DNA of 17,176 nucleotides, taken from Alphaproteobacteria bacterium. Its GTDB lineage: Bacteria > Pseudomonadota > Alphaproteobacteria > Micropepsales > Micropepsaceae. The notes below the pieces were generated by a model. It worked only from the letters and a program-made list of their open reading frames with translations, searched no databases and was not told where the DNA came from. Location: assembly GCA_028869725.1 (NCBI GenBank), contig JAGWRJ010000229.1, positions 1-17,176 of the forward strand. The letters run 5' to 3'. This document shows, piece after piece, positions 6,883 through 17,176 of the stretch; within the stretch, counting starts at the first letter, position 1; the number at the start of each line of letters is the position of its first letter. The translations under genes were made by a program, and so were the position numbers.

Positions 6883-7869
6883 ATGGACCAGCTTCTGACC
6901 ATGTTGCGCGCGGCAGGCGATGCTACGCGGCTGCGCCTTCTGATCCTGCTCTTTGAGGCTGAGCTGACAGTGAGCGAGCTCACGCAGATTCTGGGCCAGA
7001 GCCAGCCCAGGGTTTCGCGGCATCTGAAGCTGCTCAGCGATGCCGGGCTCATCGAACGCTTCAAGGAAGGCAGCTGGGTCTTCTATCGGGCGGCGGATAC
7101 AGGCCCCGGCGCTGAATTCGCCCGCAGCCTCCTTGCACAGACCGACAGGACTGAAGGCGTGGCACTCGCCGACGGCCGCCGTCTCAGCGAGGTGCGCAAG
7201 GCCCGCGCTGAAGTGGCAGCCGCCTTCTTTGCGGCCAATGCAGCCCAGTGGGAACGGATCCGTTCGCTCCATGCGCCTGAGAAGGATGTCGAGGACGCGA
7301 TTGTACGCGTCCTCAAGGCAGCACCTCTCAGTGCCCTGCTCGATGCCGGAACCGGCACCGGACGCATGCTGGAACTGCTGGCCCCGTTCATTGCGCGCGG
7401 CGTGGGTGTGGATGTGAGTGCCGAGATGCTGGCGATCGCCCGCGACCGGCTGGCCCGCGCCGGCATCCACCACTGCCAGGTGCGCCTTGCCGATATTTTT
7501 CATCTGCCGTTTTCTGCCGATGCCCCGAGCTTTGATGCGGTCCTGTTTCATCAGGTCCTGCATTATCTCGATGATCCGCAGGCGGCGATCGTCGATGCCG
7601 CACGCGTTCTCAGGCCCGAGGGGCGCATTCTTGTCGCCGATTTTGCGCCTCACACGCTGGAATTCCTGCGTGCCGAGCTTGCCCATCGCCGTCTTGGCTT
7701 TTCCGACGCCGAGGTGTGGGGCTGGTTTCGTGCCGCAGGCCTGAGCCCACTCACCACCGAGGCAATCGCACCGGCTGCCGCGGCTGGCCTCGACAAGCTC
7801 ACCGTCAAGATCTGGGTCGGTGGTCGCAAGAGCGGGCGTATCAACCTCACACAGAAAGATGCGGCATGA
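6883..7869 (+). CDS. ArsR-family regulator fused to a SAM-dependent methyltransferase domain (SahR-like)
   Basis: The 328-residue protein joins a winged helix-turn-helix (residues about 1-88, recognition helix around SQPRVSRHLKLLSDAGL, 40-56) to a class I methyltransferase domain (about 130-310). The latter has the SAM-binding motif LLDAGTGTG (152-160), the acidic VGVDVSAEM (174-182) and the later DAVLFHQVLHYLDD. The only cysteine is Cys198, so the metal-sensing cysteine sites of classical ArsR are absent. It heads metF-metH with an ATGA overlap, so it most likely senses S-adenosylhomocysteine or SAM and controls the operon, as proposed for SahR. Whether the methyltransferase domain is catalytic or only a ligand sensor cannot be told from sequence. 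ATG 6883 is the only in-frame ATG before the HTH; a GGAGG-like element lies about 14 bases upstream, farther than usual. An upstream TTG (6805) would put the operator inside the gene and is unlikely. Confidence 0.9.
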   Translation: MDQLLTMLRAAGDATRLRLLILLFEAELTVSELTQILGQSQPRVSRHLKLLSDAGLIERFKEGSWVFYRAADTGPGAEFARSLLAQTDRTEGVALADGRRLSEVRKARAEVAAAFFAANAAQWERIRSLHAPEKDVEDAIVRVLKAAPLSALLDAGTGTGRMLELLAPFIARGVGVDVSAEMLAIARDRLARAGIHHCQVRLADIFHLPFSADAPSFDAVLFHQVLHYLDDPQAAIVDAARVLRPEGRILVADFAPHTLEFLRAELAHRRLGFSDAEVWGWFRAAGLSPLTTEAIAPAAAAGLDKLTVKIWVGGRKSGRINLTQKDAA

Positions 7870-8764
7870 GCCTCAAGCGCTTGGTCCGACACGAGCCTGC
7901 CATCCAGGTCTCCTTCGAATTTTTCCCGCCCAGAACCGAGGAGATGGAAGTCCAGCTATGGAAGGCGATCCGAAGGCTTGAGCCTCTGGCGCCGCGCTTT
8001 GTCTCGGTGACCTATGGTGCCGGCGGTTCGACCCGCGATCGCACCCACGCCACGCTCAAGCGTATTGTCGAAGAAACGGGTCTGCGCCCGGCTGCCCATC
8101 TGACCTGCGTCGGTGCCTCGCGCGCCGAGATCGATGACATCGTGCGCGCCTATTGGCAGGTTGGCGTACGCCACATCGTGGCCCTGCGCGGCGACATGCC
8201 CGAAGCGGGCGCGCCCTATGAGGCCCATCCCGATGGCTATGCATCGACTGCCGATCTGGTACGCGGCATTCGCGCGATTGCGCCCTTTGAAGTGTCGGTG
8301 TCGGCCTATCCCGAACGTCATCCTGAATCGCCGAGCTTCGATCATGACATGACGCTTCTGAAGGCGAAGGTAGATGCCGGCGCGAGCCGGGCATTGACGC
8401 AGTTCTGCTTTTCCACCGACGCCATGGCGCGCCTGCGCGACGAGGCGGCACGGCGGAACATCAAAGTTGCGATCGTGCCGGGTCTTATTCCCACCACAAA
8501 TATCAAGGGGATCGCGCGCATGGCGACACGCTCAGGCGCCAAGGTGCCCGACTGGCTGCTCAGCCTGTACGACGGTCTTGATCACGACCCGGAGACGCGC
8601 CGGCTGATCGCCGCCACCGTTCTCGTCGAACAGGTCGAGGAGCTGTCCGCCAGAGGCTTTGATCAGTTTCACTTTTATACACTCAACCAAGCCGATCTCA
8701 CATACGCCGCCTGCCGCATACTCGGTCTGGGTGACACCGGGACGGAGCAGAAAAGGGACGTCGC

Positions 8765-8768
<4 letters not shown>
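7866..8768 (+). CDS. metF: Methylenetetrahydrofolate reductase
   Basis: MetF is a cytoplasmic FAD enzyme that reduces 5,10-methylenetetrahydrofolate to 5-methyltetrahydrofolate, the methyl donor for methionine synthase. The 300-residue protein has the family length. It shows the N-terminal SFEFFPPR motif with the catalytic glutamate, the VTYGAGGSTRDRT loop, ALRGDMP with the flavin-tuning aspartate, VSAYPERHPES, and TQFCFSTDA followed by IVPGLIPTTN. The ATG at 7866 overlaps the stop of the regulator (ATGA), and its own stop overlaps the metH start in the same way, so translation of all three genes is probably coupled. The frame is open further upstream, but that segment lies within the regulator gene and is not MetF-like. 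Confidence 0.97.
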
Positions 8769-12475
<3,707 letters not shown>

Positions 12476-12520
12476 GATCGTGACGGTTGCCGCACGCCAC
12501 TGAGGCAGTCAGGGGCACGT

Positions 12521-12541
12521 CGCCGGCAGGAAGTGCCGGCG
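12521..12541. terminator. Stem-loop after metH
   Basis: CGCCGGCA and TGCCGGCG form a perfect 8-bp stem around the loop GGAAG, 45 bases after the metH stop codon and 17 bases past the end of the small minus-strand gene. ACG/CGT can extend the stem past a single bulge. There is no T-tract, so it may be a weak or Rho-assisted bidirectional terminator, or a transcript-stabilising hairpin. Confidence 0.45.
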
Positions 12542-12558
12542 CGTCACCCCATGCTGTC

Positions 12559-12639
12559 TCAATGAACGATGCCGACGATGACGGCTGCCAGGAACAGGAA
12601 TACTGCACCGATCGCCAGAAGCTGCAACTCGCGTAGCAT
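12559..12639 (-). CDS. Small single-span membrane protein, 26 residues
   Basis: I do not recognise a family. The peptide begins MLRELQ, continues with an uninterrupted hydrophobic stretch (residues 7-25, LLAIGAVFLFLAAVIVGIV) and ends in His before TGA. This is long enough for one transmembrane helix, with a charged N-terminal end. GAAGAGG lies five bases before the ATG, a good Shine-Dalgarno site. It is alone, between metH (convergent) and the oxoprolinase-like gene, whose stop lies 178 bases upstream on the same strand; it could be made from that transcript or its own. It is too short for default gene finders. A type I toxin, a small regulator of a membrane complex and a chance hydrophobic frame remain possible. 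Confidence 0.5.
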   Translation of the reverse strand: MLRELQLLAIGAVFLFLAAVIVGIVH

Positions 12640-12817
12640 GGGAGCCTCTTCTGTGTCCGTTCTGCCTGCCAACTGTGCCGCGCTCTGGCGGAACTGAAAA
12701 GAGTGTTTTGCGCGCAGAGCATGCGCAGGCGCTGCTGCAGCGCAGTGCCGGAAAATCCCTGTGCGTGCGCTCGTTCCAGTAAGGAAGGCGGTCGATCCTG
12801 ACGCAGTGCAGGATAGC
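12640..12817. other. Spacer with no recognised gene
   Basis: Together with the metH tail hairpin and the 26-codon gene this makes up the 342-base gap between metH and the oxoprolinase-like gene. It should hold the leader of the small gene. I see no convincing promoter, RNA gene or further reading frame with a ribosome binding site in it. Confidence 0.4.
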
Positions 12818-15800
12818 TTATGCTAAGCCGAAGCCACCGCCACCTGGGGTTTCGACGATGATAATATCGTCTTTCTTCAATTCGGCGCTGTCACGGCCTT
12901 GCAGAATTTCCACCGTGCCATCGCGGCGCAGCACCGAGGTGACGCCGCATTTGCCTTCACCACCACCTGCAAGACCGAAAGGATGGGTCTGGCGCCGTGT
13001 GGACAGGATTGACGCCGACATGGCTTCGTTGAAGCGGATACGGCGTATCACGCCATCACCGCCGCGGTGGCGTCCGGATCCGCCCGATCCGGCACGCAGC
13101 GTGAAGGATTCGAGCAGAACCGGAAAACGCGCCTCGAGAACCTCCGGATCGGTCAGACGCGAATTCGTCATGTGGGTGTGTACCGCCGATTGGCCGTCGA
13201 ACTCGCGCCCGGCGCCGGCGCCGCCGCAGATGGTTTCGTAATATTGATACCGGGCATTGCCGAAGGTCAGGTTGTTCATGGTGCCCTGGGATGCTGCGAG
13301 CACGCCGAGCGCGCCGAACAGGGCATCGACGACAGCCTGGCTGGTCTCGACATTGCCGCCGGCCACCGCGCCAGGTGGGCGTGGACTTAAGAGCGTGCCG
13401 TCGGGAATGCGGATATCGAGCGGCTTGAGACAGCCGGCATTCATCGGAATGTCACCCTCCACCAGGCAGCGGAAGACATAGAGCACTGCAGCTTTGGTAA
13501 CCGAGCGCGGGGCGTTCAGGTTGTTCGGAGCCTGTGGGCTTGTACCGGTAAAGTCGATCTGCGCCTGACGTCTTTGTCGGTCGACCGTGATGCGGACCTT
13601 GATCTTGAGACCGTCGTCCATCGGCATGAGGAATTCGCCATCGCTAAGGGCTCCGATCACCCGCCGTACGCTTTCTTCGGCATTGTCCTGGACGTGGCCC
13701 ATATAAGCGCTGACTGCGTCGAGACCGTAGCGGGCGCACAGCCGCACAAGCTCCTGCGCGCCCTTGGTGCAGGACGCGGCCTGGGCTTTCAGATCGGCGA
13801 TGTTCTGATCGGGATTGCGGGCGGGAAAGGCCGAGCTCGCGAGGATGGCACGCATCGCCTCCTCCGCAAATCGGCCCTGATGGATCATCCGTGCGCCGTC
13901 AAACAGCACGCCTTCCTCATCAATGTGCTGTGAAAAGGGCGGCATGGATCCTGGGGTGGTGCCGCCAATGTCTGCGTGATGACCACGGGCGGCGACGAAG
14001 AAGGCCCGCTTTGCCTCGACAAAAACCGGCGCCACAACCGTGATGTCGGGCAAATGGGTTCCGCCATCATAGGGGGCATTGGTGACGAACATGTCACCTT
14101 CACGCATGTCGGGATGCTTGCGCAGAACGGCGGTGACGCAGTCGCCCATCGATCCCAGGTGTACCGGCATATGCGGGGCATTGGCGACGAGGCCGCCTGC
14201 GCTGTCGAAGATCGCGCAGGAAAAGTCGAGGCGCTCCTTGATATTGACTGAGGATGCGGTGTTTTGGAGTGTCGCTCCCATCTGTTCGGCGATGGCCATG
14301 AACTGGTTGGCGAAAACCTCAAGGAGAACCGGATCGACGTCGGTGCTGAGAGGCGTAAGACGGGCTGGCGCCACGGTGCGCTCGAGAATGAGATCGCGGG
14401 CGGATGTGAGGCGCGCGCTCCAGCCCGGCTCAACCACGATGGTCTGATGGGGTTCGATGAGAAGTGCCGGACCTTTAATCCGGGCGTCATGCGAAAGCGC
14501 ATGGGTGTGGTGGATTGCGGCCTCATGCCAGGCGCCCTGGGTGAAGATCCGTGTCTGTGCGCAAGGCTCGCCGCCGCGGCCTGCGTCCACTGCCATGTTC
14601 AGGCTGCGTGCTGGCGCGTCATCGTTGTGTGCTTCGACTTCGAGCGATTCGGCAATCAGCTCCCTGCCGTCGAAGCCAAAGCCGTAGAGCCGTGCATGGG
14701 CCGCGCGAAAATCGTCTGCCATCTGCGTGAAGGAGCTGAGGGCAACGGGCAGGGCGGTGTCGCTGCCGGCATAGCGAATATGCACCTTGGCATCGGCACG
14801 GATGTGCTTTGCTCCTTCAAGGCGAATCTCCTCGGCGCAGGCTTCGCGCATGGTGGCAGCAAGGCTATTGATCTCGTCAATGCGTTCGGCAGTTAGTGTG
14901 CCGCCAACCGCGCTTTGGCGCAGGCTGCGCAGACGGGCGCGCTTCATGCCGTAAGCCGACAGCACCCCGGAAAAGGGATGGATGAGGATTTGGGTGATGC
15001 CGAGTGCGTCGGCCACCAGACAGGCATGCTGGCCGCCCGCGCCGCCAAAACAGTTCAGCACATAGTCGCGGGTATCATAGCCCTTGGCGACAGAGATCCG
15101 CTTGATTGCGGCGGCCATGTTTTCCACGGCAATGCGGATAAAACCGTCGGCAACATCTTCGGCTGTGCGGCCATCTCCGATCTGTGCGGCCAGCGCCGTA
15201 AATCCGGCGCGGACTACGTCCTCATCGAGTGGCTGATCGGCACGGGGACCAAAAATCGTCGGAAAATAGGCGCCCCTCAGCTTTCCGACCATCACATTGG
15301 CATCGGTTACGCACAAAGGCCCGCCACGACGATAGCAGGCGGGGCCGGGATCGGCGCCGGCACTTTCGGGCCCGGCGCGGAAGCGGGCGCCGTCATAGCT
15401 GAGGACCGATCCGCCGCCCGCAGCCACGGTATGGATCGCCAGCATAGGCACGCGCAGGCGTACGCCGGCAACCTGGGTTTCGTATTCGCGCTCGTAGACG
15501 CCATCAAAGCGCGACACGTCTGTGGAGGTGCCACCCATGTCAAAGCCAATGGCCCGGACAAAGCCCGCTTCGACTGCGGTTTCTGCCATCGCCACGACGC
15601 CGCCCGCAGGCCCCGACAGAATAGCATCCTTGCCGCGGAAGAAATCCGGAGCAGCGAGACCGCCATTGGAGGTCATGAAGGTGAGGTGGACATCCGGCAG
15701 GGCGCGGGTGATCCGTTCGGCGTAGCGGGACAGAACCGGAGACAGATAGGCATCGGCCACTGTGGTGTCGCCACGAAAGACGTATTTCATGAGCGCGACA

Positions 15801-16384
15801 GTCTCGTGGCTCACGGAGATCTGGGTGAAGCCGGCCATTCGGGCCATCTCCGCCGCGCGCTGCTCATGGGCGGGAAAGCGGTAGCCATGCATAAACACGA
15901 TGGCGATGGCACAGATGCCGTCGGCGCGCGCCTGCGCCAGCTGCCGGGCAAGGTCGTCCTCGTCGAGAGAGGTCAGCACCGTGCCCTCGGCGCTGACCCG
16001 TTCGCCCGTCTCGATCACGCGTTCGTACAGCATGTCGGGCAATTCGATATTGAGGGCGAAGAGCTTGGGGCGGTTCTGATAGCCGATGCGCAGCTGATCG
16101 CGAAAGCCGCGTGTCGTCACGAGCGCGACGCGTTCGCCCTTGCGCTCGAGAAGGGCGTTGGTCGCCACAGTTGTGCCCATGCGCACTTCGCCGATCCGAC
16201 CGGGCGGAATGACCGCGCCCGAGGCCAGCCCGAGGCAGCGCCTGATCGCCTCCAGCGCCGCGTCGTCATAGGCCGGATCAAAGGACAGGAGTTTCAGTGA
16301 TCTCAGCATGCCGTCGGGCGCTTCAGCGACGACGTCGGTAAAGGTGCCGCCCCGATCGATAAAAAAATTCCACAGTCCGGACAT
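12818..16384 (-). CDS. Fused hydantoinase A/B (5-oxoprolinase-type) ATP-dependent hydrolase
   Basis: The 1188-residue protein fuses HyuA-type and HyuB-type halves, as in ATP-dependent 5-oxoprolinases that open L-5-oxoproline to glutamate. Residues 1-180 hold the HydA N-terminal domain with DRGGTFTD (10-17) and MGTTVATNALLERKGE. Residues about 200-510 are the ASKHA-like ATPase core, with RGDTTVADAYLSPVLSRY and FDMGGTSTDVS (281-291). A linking domain follows to about 680. The HydB domain fills the rest, from DPVLLEVFANQF through GSMGDCV, NAPYDGGTHLPD and ARGHHADIGG to the glycine-rich end ETPGGGGFGLA. I chose ATG 16384 because it precedes the conserved start directly. The frame is open to 16444, but that extension is not domain-like. 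No separate racemase or carbamoylase gene is nearby, so a hydantoin pathway is not supported; the exact substrate (oxoproline, hydantoin or acetone-type) cannot be read from sequence. Confidence 0.9.
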   Translation of the reverse strand: MSGLWNFFIDRGGTFTDVVAEAPDGMLRSLKLLSFDPAYDDAALEAIRRCLGLASGAVIPPGRIGEVRMGTTVATNALLERKGERVALVTTRGFRDQLRIGYQNRPKLFALNIELPDMLYERVIETGERVSAEGTVLTSLDEDDLARQLAQARADGICAIAIVFMHGYRFPAHEQRAAEMARMAGFTQISVSHETVALMKYVFRGDTTVADAYLSPVLSRYAERITRALPDVHLTFMTSNGGLAAPDFFRGKDAILSGPAGGVVAMAETAVEAGFVRAIGFDMGGTSTDVSRFDGVYEREYETQVAGVRLRVPMLAIHTVAAGGGSVLSYDGARFRAGPESAGADPGPACYRRGGPLCVTDANVMVGKLRGAYFPTIFGPRADQPLDEDVVRAGFTALAAQIGDGRTAEDVADGFIRIAVENMAAAIKRISVAKGYDTRDYVLNCFGGAGGQHACLVADALGITQILIHPFSGVLSAYGMKRARLRSLRQSAVGGTLTAERIDEINSLAATMREACAEEIRLEGAKHIRADAKVHIRYAGSDTALPVALSSFTQMADDFRAAHARLYGFGFDGRELIAESLEVEAHNDDAPARSLNMAVDAGRGGEPCAQTRIFTQGAWHEAAIHHTHALSHDARIKGPALLIEPHQTIVVEPGWSARLTSARDLILERTVAPARLTPLSTDVDPVLLEVFANQFMAIAEQMGATLQNTASSVNIKERLDFSCAIFDSAGGLVANAPHMPVHLGSMGDCVTAVLRKHPDMREGDMFVTNAPYDGGTHLPDITVVAPVFVEAKRAFFVAARGHHADIGGTTPGSMPPFSQHIDEEGVLFDGARMIHQGRFAEEAMRAILASSAFPARNPDQNIADLKAQAASCTKGAQELVRLCARYGLDAVSAYMGHVQDNAEESVRRVIGALSDGEFLMPMDDGLKIKVRITVDRQRRQAQIDFTGTSPQAPNNLNAPRSVTKAAVLYVFRCLVEGDIPMNAGCLKPLDIRIPDGTLLSPRPPGAVAGGNVETSQAVVDALFGALGVLAASQGTMNNLTFGNARYQYYETICGGAGAGREFDGQSAVHTHMTNSRLTDPEVLEARFPVLLESFTLRAGSGGSGRHRGGDGVIRRIRFNEAMSASILSTRRQTHPFGLAGGGEGKCGVTSVLRRDGTVEILQGRDSAELKKDDIIIVETPGGGGFGLA

Positions 16385-16408
16385 GACCAGGTCAACTCCA
16401 CGTGCGTG

Positions 16409-16426
16409 TGCCCCAAAGCCGGGGCA
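16409..16426. repeat. Hairpin in the divergent oxoprolinase / djlA spacer
   Basis: TGCCCC and GGGGCA form a perfect 6-bp stem around AAAGCC, 25 bases upstream of the oxoprolinase-like start on the minus strand. It would lie in that gene's leader or in the shared control region of the two divergent genes. The function is unknown and chance is possible. Confidence 0.25.
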
Positions 16427-16478
16427 GCTTGCGAACTTACGCATCGCATTTTTTGGGGCGATGGCCTAATGCTTCGAC

Positions 16479-17176
16479 ATGTCAATCTGGGGAAAATTGG
16501 GCGGTGCAGCTGCGGGGCTGCTCGCCGGCGGACCGCTTGGTGCACTTTTGGGTGCTATCACCGGACACGTGCTGATCGACCGCGGCACGGCCGTTGATCC
16601 GGATCATCCCGGGATTGCCTTCACCATCGCGATCATTGCGCTGTCGGCCAAAATGGCGAAAGCCGATGGCACTGTCACCAGGGATGAGGTTGAAGCTTTT
16701 CGTCGGATTTTCCGGGTGCCGGCGCAGGAAGAGGCCAATGTCCGGCGCATCTTCAATTTTGCCCGCCAGGATACGGCCGGCTACGAAACCTATGCCCGCC
16801 AGATTGCCAGCTTGTTTCGGGGGCGGCCGTCGATCCTGGAAGACGTGCTCGATGGCCTGTTCGAAATCGCCAAGGCAGATGGTGTGCTTCATCCAAGCGA
16901 GTTGCGGTTTCTGGCGCGCGTCGCCGACATTTTCGGGTTTTCTCCGGATGCCTTTGCCCGCATCCGCGCCGCACATTTCGGCCCCGACGCTGCAGATCCT
17001 TATGATGTTCTGGGTGTTGCGCCTGACGCGTCCGATGAGGAACTCAAACGCACCTATCGCCTGCTGGTGCGTGAAAATCATCCCGACAGCCTCATTGCCC
17101 GCGGCGTTCCCGAAGAATTCGTGGCTCTGGCCAATGAGAAGCTCGCCGCCATCAACGGCGCCTATGAACGGATCCG
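16479..17176 (+). CDS. djlA: DjlA-type membrane-anchored DnaJ co-chaperone, C-terminus cut by the window
   Basis: DjlA is an inner-membrane J-protein that stimulates the DnaK ATPase at the membrane. The first 232 codons are present and the frame is still open at the window end. The N-terminus MSIWGKLGGAAAGLLAGGPL resembles the glycine-rich membrane segment of E. coli DjlA (MQYWGKIIG). Residues about 45-165 form a TerB-like helical domain containing AKMAKADGTVTRDEVEAF and IAKADGVLHPSELRFLARV. A J-domain begins near residue 175 (DPYDVLGVAPDASDEELK), with the DnaK-activating HPD at His201-Asp203 and the DjlA-like ending ANEKLAAINGAYERI. E. coli DjlA ends about 10 residues after the equivalent point, so little is missing. 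The start has no strong ribosome binding site, but an in-frame TAA shortly upstream excludes a longer frame. It is divergent from the oxoprolinase-like gene, 94 bases away. Confidence 0.9.
   Translation, partial: MSIWGKLGGAAAGLLAGGPLGALLGAITGHVLIDRGTAVDPDHPGIAFTIAIIALSAKMAKADGTVTRDEVEAFRRIFRVPAQEEANVRRIFNFARQDTAGYETYARQIASLFRGRPSILEDVLDGLFEIAKADGVLHPSELRFLARVADIFGFSPDAFARIRAAHFGPDAADPYDVLGVAPDASDEELKRTYRLLVRENHPDSLIARGVPEEFVALANEKLAAINGAYERI

Noticed and set aside
6883..7137. Metal-responsive ArsR/SmtB repressor
   Set aside because: The N-terminal domain has no cysteines and no arsenic or metal resistance gene is nearby. The operon is methionine synthesis.
12559..12639. The 26-residue peptide as a type I toxin
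   Set aside because: Only size and hydrophobicity point that way. I see no antisense RNA promoter, tandem copy or known toxin sequence, so it is reported only as a small membrane protein.
14915..16300. Long open frame on the plus strand opposite the oxoprolinase-type gene
   Set aside because: It is an antisense shadow of a strongly conserved coding region. It has no domain features and no convincing ribosome binding site.

Overview
The window is high-GC, gene-dense DNA that looks like the chromosome of an alphaproteobacterium; I cannot fix the order. Supporting this are an ArsR-methyltransferase regulator fused at the head of a metF-metH operon, an EttA-type ABC-F protein, a stand-alone MlaC/Ttg2D-family protein, a YcbL-type glyoxalase II and a DjlA-type J-protein. 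I see no insertion sequence, phage gene, CRISPR array, tRNA or rRNA. This is mostly core metabolism and envelope housekeeping rather than an accessory island.

Layout. (1) Positions 1-2927, minus strand: a fatty-acid oxidation group read as gloC-like metallo-hydrolase, then a bifunctional enoyl-CoA hydratase/3-hydroxyacyl-CoA dehydrogenase, then the first 14 codons of a thiolase that leaves the window. (2) 3144-4133, plus: an exported protein ending in an outer-membrane beta-barrel signature. (3) 4242-5897, plus: ettA, converging on (4) 5994-6668, minus: an MlaC/HpnM-type periplasmic lipid-binding protein. A near-perfect 26-bp palindrome lies between the two. (5) 6883-12475, plus: a three-gene operon of an ArsR/SAM-methyltransferase regulator (SahR-like), metF and metH, joined by two 4-bp ATGA overlaps. 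A 32-bp imperfect palindrome in its promoter is a strong candidate operator. (6) 12559-12639, minus: an unlisted 26-residue single-span membrane peptide with a good ribosome binding site. (7) 12818-16384, minus: a fused HyuA-HyuB (5-oxoprolinase-type) ATP-dependent hydrolase. (8) 16479 to the window end, plus: djlA, nearly complete.

How the genes work together. metF makes 5-methyltetrahydrofolate, which metH uses with cobalamin to remethylate homocysteine. The regulator in front probably senses the state of the S-adenosylmethionine/S-adenosylhomocysteine cycle and represses its own operon. The minus-strand group at the left performs the hydration, dehydrogenation and thiolysis steps of beta-oxidation. 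MlaC-like protein, the beta-barrel, the small membrane peptide and DjlA all concern the envelope but are not visibly linked.

No wholly new multi-gene system is evident. The best leads are the operator/regulator module in front of metF-metH, the 26-residue membrane peptide and the palindrome between ettA and the mlaC-like gene.
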